Source: UMGS1052 sp045580005
Lineage (GTDB): Bacteria > Bacillota > Clostridia > Oscillospirales > CAG-382
Assembly (NCBI GenBank): GCA_045580005.1
Contig: JAZNMZ010000092.1
Span: 1 to 17,262, forward strand
DNA: 17,262 bases
Direction of reading: 5' to 3'
Of this stretch, positions 1 to 7,936 are shown piece after piece. The stretch's first letter is position 1. Each line of letters opens with the position of its first letter. The notes beneath the pieces are model-generated. The model did no database searches. It was not told the origin of the DNA and was given only the letters and a program-made list of their open reading frames with translations. The position numbers and the translations under genes were made by a program.

Positions 1-561
1 GATACTCCTCTCGCCCATACCGTAGCTTATTATATCGGCTCTCGAGTCGACAAGTATGCTTCTGCGAACCCTGTCGTCCCAGTAGTCGTAGTGTGCAAAG
101 CGGCGAAGCGACGCTTCGAGTCCGCCGATTATAATCGGCACATCGCCGTACGCTTCTCTTATTCTGTTGCAGTATACTATAACCGCTCTGTCGGGGCGAA
201 GACCAGCCTTGCCGCCGGGAGAGTAGTAATCGTCGTTTCTGCGCTTTTTGGCGGCAGTGTAGTTTGCAACCATCGAGTCTATATTGCCCGAGCTTACAAG
301 AAATCCGAGTCTTGGTCTGCCAAAAATGCATACGCCCTTTCCCGAGCCGTCCCTGTAGGAGTTTTTATAGTCGGGCTGTGGGATAATTCCCACAACAAAG
401 CCCATCGCCTCAAGAACTCTTGTGATAATCGCCGCGCCAAAGCTCGGGTGGTCGACATACGCGTCACCGCTTACATAGACAAAGTCGGGGACGGTAATAC
501 CGTCGGGTAGCTCATCGGGGCTTGTGGCAAGAGGCCGCGTGCCCAGTTTTACATAATCCAT
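1..561 (-). CDS. YgiQ family radical SAM protein (N-terminal part, cut by window edge)
   Basis: The 187 visible codons read MDYVKLGTRPLATSPDELPD onward and contain the hallmark N-terminal stretch of the YgiQ family: GDAYVDHPSFGAAII, then DSMVANYTAAKKRRNDD, SPGGKAGLRPDRA, NRIREAYGDVPIIIGGLEAS and LRRFAHYDYWDDRVRRSI. The family's radical SAM CxxxCxxC motif normally lies further on and is outside the window. I place the start at ATG 561-559 because GGAG sits 6 nt upstream. An in-frame ATG at 573 overlaps that ribosome binding site and is less likely. It follows the TIGR03936-family gene on the same strand after 31 nt, so it is probably co-transcribed. The reaction of YgiQ proteins is not established to my knowledge. 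Family assignment is firm; function is not. Confidence 0.93.
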   Translation of the reverse strand, partial: MDYVKLGTRPLATSPDELPDGITVPDFVYVSGDAYVDHPSFGAAIITRVLEAMGFVVGIIPQPDYKNSYRDGSGKGVCIFGRPRLGFLVSSGNIDSMVANYTAAKKRRNDDYYSPGGKAGLRPDRAVIVYCNRIREAYGDVPIIIGGLEASLRRFAHYDYWDDRVRRSILVDSRADIISYGMGERSI

Positions 562-592
562 TATTTTCTCCATATAAAGTATCAATACAGGC

Positions 593-1228
593 TTACTGTG
601 CCGATACGACAATCTTTTTTCTTACAACGGCAGTGTTCTCGCCGAGTTCCACGCCGTTCTCGCGCAGAACCTTTACGACATAGTCGGGATTTAAGTATCC
701 GTCGGGAGTTGCATCAAGAGTGAGATAAAGGCAGGTGTTATTCTCCTTTATATATGCGTCATATGAGATAATCTGTCTTTTTATATCAACGCTCTTTTCG
801 CCGCTCTTTGTTTTTCTTACAGTTATAAGCTCGCCGCGGGAGAGTATTTCTCTTATTTTGTCTGTGTCTGCCTGAACATCGGGAGCAGTCACAAGATAGT
901 CTGCGCTCTTCACGAATTTGAGCTTCAAATTCGGCTCTTCAACCGATTTTAATTGGATATACTGAGGAAGCTCCTTTCTGAGCCTTGTTTCAAACTCGTC
1001 TTTTTCCATATCCTCGCGAAGTCCGATATCACATATCTCGTTCTCTCCTGCCATACCAACCGACAGGGGAAGCGCAAAAACAAGCTTCGGATGGGGGCTG
1101 AAGCCCTCTGAATAGCGCAGCGGAATTCTTGCACGGTTGAGCGCTCGCACAAAGGTGTGTGCAAGGTCAAGGTGCGAGATAAAAATGAGGGGTCCGACCT
1201 TTGAAAAAGTCACTCTGAAATCACGCAT
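593..1228 (-). CDS. TIGR03936 / DUF2344 family radical-SAM-linked protein
   Basis: The 211-residue protein starts MRDFRVTFSKVGPLIFISHL and continues with RALNRARIPLRYSEGFSPHP and LPLSVGMAGENE, the conserved N-terminal signature of DUF2344 (TIGR03936). It has no cysteine cluster of its own. In many bacteria this protein is encoded beside, or fused to, a TIGR03960-type radical SAM enzyme, which suggests an accessory or substrate-binding subunit; that role is inference. Here its ATG (1228-1226) lies inside the end of the TIGR03960 gene in the sequence ATGCGTGA, giving an 8-nt overlap and probable translational coupling. A GAGG ribosome binding site lies just upstream within the preceding gene. 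In other genomes the pair often sits near RNase G/E and ribosomal protein L21/L27 genes, but not in this window. Confidence 0.92.
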   Translation of the reverse strand: MRDFRVTFSKVGPLIFISHLDLAHTFVRALNRARIPLRYSEGFSPHPKLVFALPLSVGMAGENEICDIGLREDMEKDEFETRLRKELPQYIQLKSVEEPNLKLKFVKSADYLVTAPDVQADTDKIREILSRGELITVRKTKSGEKSVDIKRQIISYDAYIKENNTCLYLTLDATPDGYLNPDYVVKVLRENGVELGENTAVVRKKIVVSAQ

Positions 1229-3182
1229 TGCTTTCGCCCTCGCTTTCTTTTGACTCGTCTACATGACGCTTGTACATCGGGTTGCGGTAGATCTCCTCGC
1301 GTGAAGACTTGTCCACGCAGAAAGGAAGCTTGTATTTTGCAATACCGCACGCCGAGCATTTTGTACCGCAGTCGGGAGTGACGACACCTGCCATTGCACG
1401 GTCGTACTCTTTTTTGAGATACTCGTGCGATACGCCGCAGTCGATAATGCTCCAGGGGAGTATCTCGTCAAAGCCGAAATGTCTGTTTGCATAATACTCG
1501 GGTGCTATGCCTGCCTTTTCGAAAGCCGAAAGCCAGTTTTCGTAATCAAAGCACTCGTCCCAGCCGTCAAACACCGCTCCGTCAAGATAAGCTCTCTCGA
1601 TTGCCGCCGACAGTCGTCTGTCGCCCCGGGCAAATACTGCCTCGAGGTAGCTGACCTTTGATTCGTGCCAGTTGTATCGGATTTTTCTTGATGGAATATT
1701 CTGTCCGAGCAGCTTCTGCTTTCTGATGAGCTCCTCGCGAGTGTCCTGTCCGCACCACTGGAAAGGCGTGTCGCACTTGGGCACAAAGCAGGCGACAGAA
1801 ATTGTAACCTCACACGAGCGGCCTTTTGGCTTGTCGGGGTTTTTGTAGTATTCGTCAACAATCTTCTGTGCAAGCTTTGGTATACCGATGATATCCTCAT
1901 CCGTCTCGCCGGGAAGTCCGAGCATAAAATAGAGCTTGACAGATGTCCTGCCCGTTTTGAAAGCACTGCGGCAGGTGCGCAGGATTTCTTCCTCCGAGAG
2001 ATTCTTGTTTATAATATCACGCATACGCTGAGTGCCTGCCTCGGGCGCAAAGGTAAGTCCCGATTTTTTGAGCTCCTCAATCTTTTTCATAATGTCGCTC
2101 TCAAAAGAGTCGATTCTCATAGAGGGGAGCGAAAGTCCGACCTTGTATTCGTCTGTCCAGGTCTTGAGGCAGTCCACAAGCTCAGGAAGATACGGGTAGT
2201 CGCTGATGCTGAGGGATGTCAGTGACATTTCCTCATAGCCTGTCGAGGCATACTGACAGCGCGCCTGCGCCTCGAGCGTTTCGTGCTTTTTGTATCTGAA
2301 AGGACGGTATATCATACCTGCCTGACAGAATCTGCAGCCACGCATACATCCGCGTGCAACCTCAAGCATGATTCTGTCGTGTACTGTTTCTATATACGGC
2401 AGGGGAGATTTTTCGGGGAAGAAAGACTTGTCGAAATCCGCAACGATAACACGCTCGACTTTTTCGGGGATGTCATTGTAGACTCTTTTTATTTCCGAGA
2501 TTGTGCCGTTCTTGCCGTCGTATTTTACATCATAAAAGGAAGGGACATAAACACCCTTTATATCTCTTGCCGCAATATGTAAAAATTCCTTTTTTGAAAA
2601 GGGCTTTCCCTGGTTTTTGCAGCTTTCTTTATAGTCGATATAGGCTCTTGTGAACTGGCACAGCGACTCCTCGCCCTCGCCGATACTGAACGCGTCAAAA
2701 AAATCTGCCATAGGCTCGGGATTATAAGAGCAGGGACCGCCGCCGATAACAATCGGATATTCGTCGCCGTCGCCTCTGTCGCACGCTTTAAGCGGCATAC
2801 CTGCAAGGTCGAGCACATAGAGTACATTTGAGTAGCACATCTCATACTGCAGCGTGATACCGAGAATGTCAAAATCTCTTATCGCGTCACCACTTTCGAG
2901 CGCATACAGGGGAATAGCCTCTTTTTTCATAAGCTCACCCATATCGCGCCAGGGCGCAAAAACTCTCTCGCACCAGATGTCCTCGTGCGAGTTGAGCGCA
3001 CCGTAGAGAATTTTGATACCGAGATTTGACATACCTATCTCGTATGCATCGGGAAAGCAGAACGCAAAACGCGCCGCAATCTTGCTCTTGTCCTTTATTG
3101 TTTCGTTAAGCTCGCCGCCTGTATAACGGCCGGGCTTTGTGATATGCTTTAAGAATTTTTCAGCTTTGCTTTTAGGATTCAT
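1221..3182 (-). CDS. TIGR03960 family B12-binding-domain radical SAM protein
   Basis: This 653-residue protein has an N-terminal cobalamin-binding-like Rossmann region (about residues 35-190, with FAFCFPDAYEIGMSNLGIKI and IVIGGGPCSYNPEPMADFFD). A radical SAM core follows. The cluster motif CMRGCRFC supplies C279, C283 and C286 for the [4Fe-4S] cluster that cleaves S-adenosylmethionine, and downstream core motifs include LTFAPEAGTQRMRDIINK and LYFMLGLPGETDEDI. The C-terminal part carries a further cysteine set (C605, C609, C612, C622), possibly a second metal or Fe-S site. The B12-binding domain lacks an obvious DxHxxG motif, so base-off cobalamin binding is not certain. The substrate is unknown. 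The start at 3182 follows a modest AGAGAAG site, 14 nt after mnmM. The gene overlaps the TIGR03936 gene by 8 nt, which supports a two-protein system. Confidence 0.93.
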   Translation of the reverse strand: MNPKSKAEKFLKHITKPGRYTGGELNETIKDKSKIAARFAFCFPDAYEIGMSNLGIKILYGALNSHEDIWCERVFAPWRDMGELMKKEAIPLYALESGDAIRDFDILGITLQYEMCYSNVLYVLDLAGMPLKACDRGDGDEYPIVIGGGPCSYNPEPMADFFDAFSIGEGEESLCQFTRAYIDYKESCKNQGKPFSKKEFLHIAARDIKGVYVPSFYDVKYDGKNGTISEIKRVYNDIPEKVERVIVADFDKSFFPEKSPLPYIETVHDRIMLEVARGCMRGCRFCQAGMIYRPFRYKKHETLEAQARCQYASTGYEEMSLTSLSISDYPYLPELVDCLKTWTDEYKVGLSLPSMRIDSFESDIMKKIEELKKSGLTFAPEAGTQRMRDIINKNLSEEEILRTCRSAFKTGRTSVKLYFMLGLPGETDEDIIGIPKLAQKIVDEYYKNPDKPKGRSCEVTISVACFVPKCDTPFQWCGQDTREELIRKQKLLGQNIPSRKIRYNWHESKVSYLEAVFARGDRRLSAAIERAYLDGAVFDGWDECFDYENWLSAFEKAGIAPEYYANRHFGFDEILPWSIIDCGVSHEYLKKEYDRAMAGVVTPDCGTKCSACGIAKYKLPFCVDKSSREEIYRNPMYKRHVDESKESEGESNA

Positions 3183-3196
3183 TTTCTTCTCTTTTC

Positions 3197-3751
3197 TTAT
3201 TTGTTGTATTTTTCAATAGCGAGTATAAAAGGCGCGTCGGGTGAGTTTATGAGCCGTAGATTTGTAACGCAATATAGCTTCTTGTCGAGCTTTGAAAGCT
3301 CCTGGCACAGCATCTCTCCCTCCAGCCTGCCCTCCTCATGTCCGGGGTATACTGAGATAACAAGCACTCCGCCTTTTTTCAAAAGATTTATTGCGCCCTG
3401 CACGGCAGGCAGCGTGCTTTGTCGCATGGTGTGCAGATTCTTGTTTCCGCTGCCCGGCAGGTATCCGAGATTGAACATACCTGCGTCAATCGGCTCTTTT
3501 ATGTACTTTTCACACTCGGCGTGGCTGTCGTGGATAAGAACGGCGTTTGTAAGACCTGCGGCATTGAGCCGCGCTTCGGTATTTTCAACCGCACTTTTCT
3601 GAATATCAAAGGCATAGACCTTGCCCTTGGGCGCCGCCTTGCACAGATACTCTGTGTCATGACCGTTGCCCATCGTAAAGTCGCATAGCACCGAATCTTC
3701 TTTTATAACATCTTTTATAAAAAACTTTGCAAAATCAAGCAGTTCAAACAT
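3197..3751 (-). CDS. mnmM: tRNA mnm5(s2)U methyltransferase MnmM (YtqB family)
   Basis: This 184-residue class I SAM-dependent methyltransferase has motif I DFTMGNGHDT (residues 24-33), an acidic loop AFDIQ (47-51), FNLGYLPG (93-100) and GHEEG (137-141). The combination of GNGHDT, FNLGYLPG and GHEEG matches the YtqB family. B. subtilis YtqB (MnmM) methylates 5-aminomethyl-uridine at the wobble position (U34) of tRNA, the job done by MnmC in E. coli. The 184-residue length is normal for the family. The start at 3751 is preceded by AGGAGAGG at a good distance. It is the first gene after the divergent control region and probably leads an operon into the three radical-SAM-related genes. That neighbourhood suggests, but does not show, a common theme of RNA or translation-factor modification. 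Confidence 0.9.
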   Translation of the reverse strand: MFELLDFAKFFIKDVIKEDSVLCDFTMGNGHDTEYLCKAAPKGKVYAFDIQKSAVENTEARLNAAGLTNAVLIHDSHAECEKYIKEPIDAGMFNLGYLPGSGNKNLHTMRQSTLPAVQGAINLLKKGGVLVISVYPGHEEGRLEGEMLCQELSKLDKKLYCVTNLRLINSPDAPFILAIEKYNK

Positions 3752-3781
3752 TTTACCTCTCCTGATATTTTTTCTATTAAC

Positions 3782-3810
3782 ATTATAGCAAAAAATGAAG
3801 ATTTTTTAAA
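3782..3810 (-). promoter_or_regulatory. Predicted sigma-A promoter for the mnmM operon
   Basis: On the minus strand, TATAAT (3787-3782) is preceded by TGC, making an extended -10. After a 17-nt spacer there is TTTAAA (3810-3805), a 4/6 match to the -35 consensus. Transcription would start near 3775 and leave a leader of about 24 nt before mnmM. The call rests on consensus matching only. Confidence 0.65.
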
Positions 3811-3814
3811 TAGG

Positions 3815-3845
3815 TTTTGCGATATTTTTTGTTTTTCTCGCAAAA
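3815..3845. repeat. 8-bp inverted repeat in the divergent intergenic region
   Basis: TTTTGCGA (3815-3822) and TCGCAAAA (3838-3845) form perfect 8-bp arms separated by 15 nt. The repeat lies upstream of both divergent promoters, between their -35 elements. It could be a regulator site or chance in AT-rich DNA. It lacks the layout of a terminator for either neighbouring gene. Confidence 0.4.
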
Positions 3846-3882
3846 AAGCCCTGAAAATAAGCAAAAACTGTCACTTTTCCTC

Positions 3883-3911
3883 TTGACAAACCACACGCAG
3901 CATTGTATAAT
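3883..3911 (+). promoter_or_regulatory. Consensus sigma-A promoter of the citrate/2-oxoglutarate operon
   Basis: TTGACA (3883-3888) and TATAAT (3906-3911) are both perfect consensus hexamers with the ideal 17-nt spacer. The expected transcription start is near 3918, leaving a leader of roughly 42 nt before the ATG at 3960, too short for a known riboswitch. Such a strong promoter usually needs a repressor, and a palindrome overlaps its -10 and start site. Confidence 0.9.
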
Positions 3912-3928
3912 TGTATACAATCATACAA
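3903..3928. promoter_or_regulatory. Predicted GntR-family operator (26-bp near-perfect palindrome)
   Basis: The core TTGTATACAA (3911-3920) is a perfect 10-bp palindrome with the GT...AC core expected for FadR-type GntR operators. Outer half-sites TTGTAT (3903-3908) and ATACAA (3923-3928) are symmetric about the same centre, so 24 of 26 positions are self-complementary. The site covers the -10 element and the probable transcription start, a classical repression position. A GntR/FCD regulator is the second gene of the operon, so autoregulation is the natural inference. Binding by that protein is not shown by the sequence alone. Confidence 0.75.
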
Positions 3929-3959
3929 GTTTAGCAAACTAAAGCAAAAGGAGGCAATT

Positions 3960-5330
3960 ATGCTCGAAATATCAAAGAAAACCAATCTCTTGGAGCAGAA
4001 GTCATATAAGTATCAGCTCCAGGATGTAGCCGAGCCTAATCTTTACCGCGATATATATAAGTACAGCGAGGTTCCCAAGATTCCGTTCAACCACCGTCGC
4101 ACACCTATGAATATGCCTGAAAAGGTATGGATTACCGACACGACATTTCGTGACGGACAGCAGTCGGTTGAGCCTTATACAGTAAAGCAGATTGTGGACC
4201 TTTACAAGCTCATATCAAAGCTCGGAGGACCCAACGGCATTATCCGTCAGACAGAGTTCTTTATTTACAGCAAAAAGGACAGAGAGGCTCTTGACAAGTG
4301 CCGCGAGCTCGGACTTCAGTTCCCCGAAATCACAACCTGGATAAGAGCCAGCCGTGAGGACTTCAAGCTCGTAAAGGACCTTGGCATCAAGGAAACGGGT
4401 ATCCTTGTGAGCTGCTCGGACTATCATATTTTCAAGAAACTCAAGATGACGCGCTCTCAGGCGCTTAATCACTACCTTGCAACAATATCCGATGCCTTTG
4501 AGGCGGGAGTTGTGCCGAGGTGTCACTTTGAGGATATTACAAGAGCAGATTTTTACGGATTTGTTGTTCCGTTTGTAAACGCCCTGCAGGATATGGCGGT
4601 GCAGGCAGGTATCCCTGTCAAAATCCGCGCCTGCGACACAATGGGATACGGTGTGCCGTATGCAGAGGTTGCGCTTCCGCGAAGCGTTGCAGGTATCATC
4701 TACGGTCTTCAGCATTATGCCGATGTTCCGAGCGAGTGTATCGAGTGGCACGGACACAATGATTTTTACAACGCCGTTGCAAACGCGTCGACAGCCTGGC
4801 TGTTCGGAGCCTCTGCAGTTAACTGTTCTATGCTCGGCATAGGTGAGAGAACGGGCAATATTCCGCTTGAGGCTATGGTGTTTGAGTATGCCGCCCTCAA
4901 GGGCACCTTTGACGGCATGAACCCGACGGTAATATCCGAGATTGCCGACTACTTCTCAACAGAAATGGGCTACAAAATTCCGCCTATGACTCCCTTTGTA
5001 GGCGAAAACTTCAATGTCACAAGAGCGGGCATCCACGCAGACGGTCTGCTCAAGGACGAGGAAATCTACAATATATTTGACACTCAGACACTCCTTAACC
5101 GTCCTGCCTCTGTTATGATAACAAAGACATCGGGTCTTGCAGGTATCGCATACTGGATAAACCACCACTACGCACTTATCGGCACAGACCGCGAGGTTGA
5201 CAAACGCTCGGAGCTTGTGTGCAGGATAAAAGAGTGGGTAGACGCCCAGTATGAGGAGGGCAGACAGAACTCGGTTTCCAACGGCGAGCTCGAGGAGCTT
5301 GTGACAAATTTTTCGGGAGGACAGTTTTAG
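3960..5330 (+). CDS. Re-type citrate synthase (DRE-TIM / homocitrate-synthase-like fold)
   Basis: This 456-residue protein belongs to the HMGL-like (DRE-TIM) superfamily. It has the signature DTTFRDGQQS (60-69, with metal/substrate residues R64 and D65), the metal-binding HGHND (264-268) and GIGERTGNIPLE (293-304). It lacks the C-terminal LeuA leucine-regulatory domain of isopropylmalate synthase. Together with the NHRRTPMNMPEKVWITDTTF N-terminus, this resembles the Re-citrate synthase described from Clostridium kluyveri (EC 2.3.3.3), which joins acetyl-CoA and oxaloacetate. Co-transcription with aconitase and isocitrate dehydrogenase strongly favours citrate synthesis over homocitrate or isopropylmalate synthesis. 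An upstream in-frame TTG at 3903 lies inside the promoter, so the start is ATG 3960, which has AGGAGG 5 nt upstream. A homocitrate synthase activity cannot be excluded. Confidence 0.87.
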   Translation: MLEISKKTNLLEQKSYKYQLQDVAEPNLYRDIYKYSEVPKIPFNHRRTPMNMPEKVWITDTTFRDGQQSVEPYTVKQIVDLYKLISKLGGPNGIIRQTEFFIYSKKDREALDKCRELGLQFPEITTWIRASREDFKLVKDLGIKETGILVSCSDYHIFKKLKMTRSQALNHYLATISDAFEAGVVPRCHFEDITRADFYGFVVPFVNALQDMAVQAGIPVKIRACDTMGYGVPYAEVALPRSVAGIIYGLQHYADVPSECIEWHGHNDFYNAVANASTAWLFGASAVNCSMLGIGERTGNIPLEAMVFEYAALKGTFDGMNPTVISEIADYFSTEMGYKIPPMTPFVGENFNVTRAGIHADGLLKDEEIYNIFDTQTLLNRPASVMITKTSGLAGIAYWINHHYALIGTDREVDKRSELVCRIKEWVDAQYEEGRQNSVSNGELEELVTNFSGGQF

Positions 5331-5343
5331 TCTGTAAGGAAGT

Positions 5344-5991
5344 ATGAATAACGATCTTAAATTTGTTTCTCTTGCCGACAAGGTTTTTGAAATGCTGGAG
5401 GACGACATTCTCTCGGGAGAGATTCCAAAGGGTACGGTTATCACCGAATCGGCGCTTTCCGAGCGCCTCGGTGTGAGCCGCACGCCTGTGAGAGAGGCTA
5501 TCCGTCGGCTTGAGCAGGAGCATATTATAGAAATTACCACAAAAGGTATTATGATAACAGGTGTAGACCGCAAGGACATCGAGGATATATACGAAATCCG
5601 CAGCAAAATTGAGGGCCTTGCGGCACGCCGCTGTGCTCAGGTTATTACCGACGAGCAGGCAAAAAAGCTGTCGGATATTGTCGATTTGCAGGAGTTTTAT
5701 ACAGAAAAGGGCCTTGCCGACAAAATAAAGAATACTGACAGCGAATTCCACGAAACTATCTACGAAATTTGCGGCAGCCGTATGTATCTTGATATTTTGG
5801 GCTCGCTGCACAGGAGAATCACAAAATACCGCAAGCTCTCGATTCAGGATGAGCAAAGAGCAAAGGCTGCAGTGCAGGAGCACAAGAATATCTGCCTTGC
5901 GATAAGAAACCGTGACGGTGAAAAAGCCGAAAAGCTCATGGCAGAGCATATAGACAGAGCAAGAAACAATATTATCAAAAATATCATATAA
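5344..5991 (+). CDS. GntR family transcriptional regulator, FadR/FCD subgroup
   Basis: This 215-residue protein has an N-terminal winged helix-turn-helix (about residues 10-75) containing ESALSERLGVSRTPVREAIRRL and the wing ITTKGIMITGV. It is followed by an all-helical FCD ligand-binding domain (about 80-210). D132, H136, H180 and H202 occupy the pattern of the Asp plus three His metal site typical of FCD domains, so a metal-bound carboxylate effector is plausible. Citrate, isocitrate or 2-oxoglutarate are reasonable guesses from context, not evidence. The gene starts 13 nt after the citrate synthase gene with AAGGAAG just upstream, and lies between it and aconitase in one operon. It probably acts on the palindrome at 3903-3928 and so controls its own synthesis. 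Confidence 0.92.
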   Translation: MNNDLKFVSLADKVFEMLEDDILSGEIPKGTVITESALSERLGVSRTPVREAIRRLEQEHIIEITTKGIMITGVDRKDIEDIYEIRSKIEGLAARRCAQVITDEQAKKLSDIVDLQEFYTEKGLADKIKNTDSEFHETIYEICGSRMYLDILGSLHRRITKYRKLSIQDEQRAKAAVQEHKNICLAIRNRDGEKAEKLMAEHIDRARNNIIKNII

Positions 5992-6012
5992 GCATCGAAA
6001 GAGGTATTTACA

Positions 6013-7935
6013 ATGGGACTTACAATAGCACAGAAAATTATAAAGGCTCACCTTGTCTCGGGTGAGATGACAGCAGGCAGCGAGATAGCCTTGCGCATCG
6101 ACCAGACTCTCACTCAGGACGCTACAGGAACAATGGCGTACCTTGAGTTTGAAACAATGGGACTTGACAGAGTAAGAACAGAGCGCTCTGTCGCATATAT
6201 CGACCACAACACTCTCCAGTGCGGATTTGAAAACGCCGACGACCATATCTACATACAGTCTGTTGCAAAAAAGCACGGCATATATTTCTCGCGCCCGGGC
6301 AATGGTATCTGCCATCAGGTACATCTTGAGAGATTTGGTATCCCCGGCAAGACTCTTATCGGCTCTGACAGCCACACTCCCACAGGAGGAGGTATCGGTA
6401 TGCTCGCAATGGGCGCGGGCGGACTTGATGTCGCAGTTGCAATGGGCGGCGGCGCATACTATATCACAATGCCCAAGATGTATAAGGTCAATCTTACAGG
6501 AAAGCTCAATCCTTTTGTTTCGGCAAAAGACATAAGCCTTGAAATACTGAGAATCCTCTCGGTAAAGGGCGGTGTAGGCGCTGTTATCGAATGGGGCGGC
6601 GAGGGCATAAAGACTCTGTCTGTCCCCGAGCGTGCCACAATTACAAATATGGGCACAGAGCTGGGCGCAACAACCTCAATTTTCCCGTCGGACGAGATTA
6701 CAAGAGCTTTTCTCGCTTCTCAGGGCAGAGAGGCCGACTGGACAGAGCTGTGCAGCGACGAGGACGCAGTTTATGACAGAATTATTGATATAAATCTTTC
6801 CGAGCTTGAACCTATGATAGCCTGCCCGCACAGTCCCGACAATGTTGTAAAGGTAAAGACTCTTGATACAAAGGTAGACCAGGTATGTATCGGCTCGTGC
6901 ACAAACTCGTCGCTTCTTGATATGCTCAAGGTTGCGGCTCTTTTAAGGGGCAAGACAATAAGCCCTGATGTGAGCCTTTCTATCTCTCCCGGCTCAAAAC
7001 AGGTGCTTTCAATGCTTGCCTCGAGCGGTGCGCTCGGCGATATTATAGCCTCGGGCGCAAGAGTGCTCGAGTGCGCGTGCGGACCGTGTATCGGTATGGG
7101 ATTTTCCCCCAGCTCGGCAGGAGTGAGTCTGCGTACCTTTAACCGCAATTTCCTCGGCAGAAGCGGCACCAAAGACGGCAATGTTTATCTTGTTTCCCCC
7201 GAAACTGCTGTTGCCGCTGCCCTCACGGGTAAAATCACAGACCCGAGAGAGCTTGGCGTGATGCCCGAGATTGTGCTACCCGACAGCTTCGCAATAGACG
7301 ACAGCGCGGTTATCGCACCTGCAACACCCGAAGAAGCTGCGAGTCTTGAAGTAAAAAGAGGCCCCAACATCAAGCCTTTCCCCGATGCGGCACCTGTCGG
7401 CAACGAAATCAAGGCAAAGCTTGTTCTCAAGGTCGGCGACAACATCACTACAGACCACATTATGCCTGCCGGAGCAAAGATTCTTCCTTACCGCTCGAAT
7501 ATTCCGTATCTTTCAAACTTCTGCTTCACGGTGTGCGACGAGAAATTCCCCGAAAATGCAAAAAATGCAGGGCAGAGCATCATCGTCGGCGGACAGAACT
7601 ACGGTCAGGGCTCCTCGCGTGAGCACGCGGCGCTCGTTCCTCTGTATCTCGGCGTGCGCGCCGTTGTTGCAAAGAGCTTTGCAAGAATACACGCTGCAAA
7701 CCTTATAAACGCAGGTATCATGCCCCTCACCTTTGAAAACCCCGAGGATTATGACGCACTCACACAAGGCAGCGATGTTGCTCTTGAGAATATCTTCGAC
7801 GGCATGGAAAGCGGGAAGATAACACTTTCGGCTGACGGCAAAAAGTATACTCTGCTCTGCTCGTACACAGACAGACAGAAGGCAATTCTCAAGGCAGGCG
7901 GCCTTTTGACCTACACAACAAAAGGAGGAAAATAA
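6013..7935 (+). CDS. acn: Aconitate hydratase (aconitase), about 640-residue type
   Basis: The enzyme interconverts citrate and isocitrate through cis-aconitate using a [4Fe-4S] cluster. Visible family motifs are IGSDSHTPTGGGIGMLAMGA (116-135), cluster ligands in CIGSCTNS (C296) and CACGPCIGMG (C356, C359), and the swivel-domain GSSREH (533-538) carrying the substrate-binding arginine. The 640-residue length is shorter than the roughly 750-residue mitochondrial and 890-residue AcnA forms and fits the compact aconitase class of Clostridia and Aquifex (TIGR01342-like). Homoaconitase or isopropylmalate isomerase are less likely, since those are usually split or shorter and the neighbours are citrate synthase and isocitrate dehydrogenase. 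The start follows AAAGAGG, 21 nt after the regulator gene. Its end is 1 nt from the icd start. Confidence 0.94.
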   Translation: MGLTIAQKIIKAHLVSGEMTAGSEIALRIDQTLTQDATGTMAYLEFETMGLDRVRTERSVAYIDHNTLQCGFENADDHIYIQSVAKKHGIYFSRPGNGICHQVHLERFGIPGKTLIGSDSHTPTGGGIGMLAMGAGGLDVAVAMGGGAYYITMPKMYKVNLTGKLNPFVSAKDISLEILRILSVKGGVGAVIEWGGEGIKTLSVPERATITNMGTELGATTSIFPSDEITRAFLASQGREADWTELCSDEDAVYDRIIDINLSELEPMIACPHSPDNVVKVKTLDTKVDQVCIGSCTNSSLLDMLKVAALLRGKTISPDVSLSISPGSKQVLSMLASSGALGDIIASGARVLECACGPCIGMGFSPSSAGVSLRTFNRNFLGRSGTKDGNVYLVSPETAVAAALTGKITDPRELGVMPEIVLPDSFAIDDSAVIAPATPEEAASLEVKRGPNIKPFPDAAPVGNEIKAKLVLKVGDNITTDHIMPAGAKILPYRSNIPYLSNFCFTVCDEKFPENAKNAGQSIIVGGQNYGQGSSREHAALVPLYLGVRAVVAKSFARIHAANLINAGIMPLTFENPEDYDALTQGSDVALENIFDGMESGKITLSADGKKYTLLCSYTDRQKAILKAGGLLTYTTKGGK

Positions 7936-7936
7936 A

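Noticed and set aside
3903..3959. N-terminal extension of citrate synthase from TTG 3903
   Set aside because: The codons lie inside the -10 element and the predicted operator, upstream of or at the transcription start. ATG 3960 has a strong AGGAGG.
3918..3959. A riboswitch or attenuator in the citrate operon leader
   Set aside because: The predicted leader is only about 42 nt and contains no stable hairpin apart from part of the operator.
5176..6375. A 399-codon open frame on the minus strand across the citrate synthase end, the GntR gene and the aconitase start
   Set aside because: It is antisense to three well-supported genes, has no recognisable domain, and has a composition rich in Cys, Leu and Val as expected for a shadow frame.
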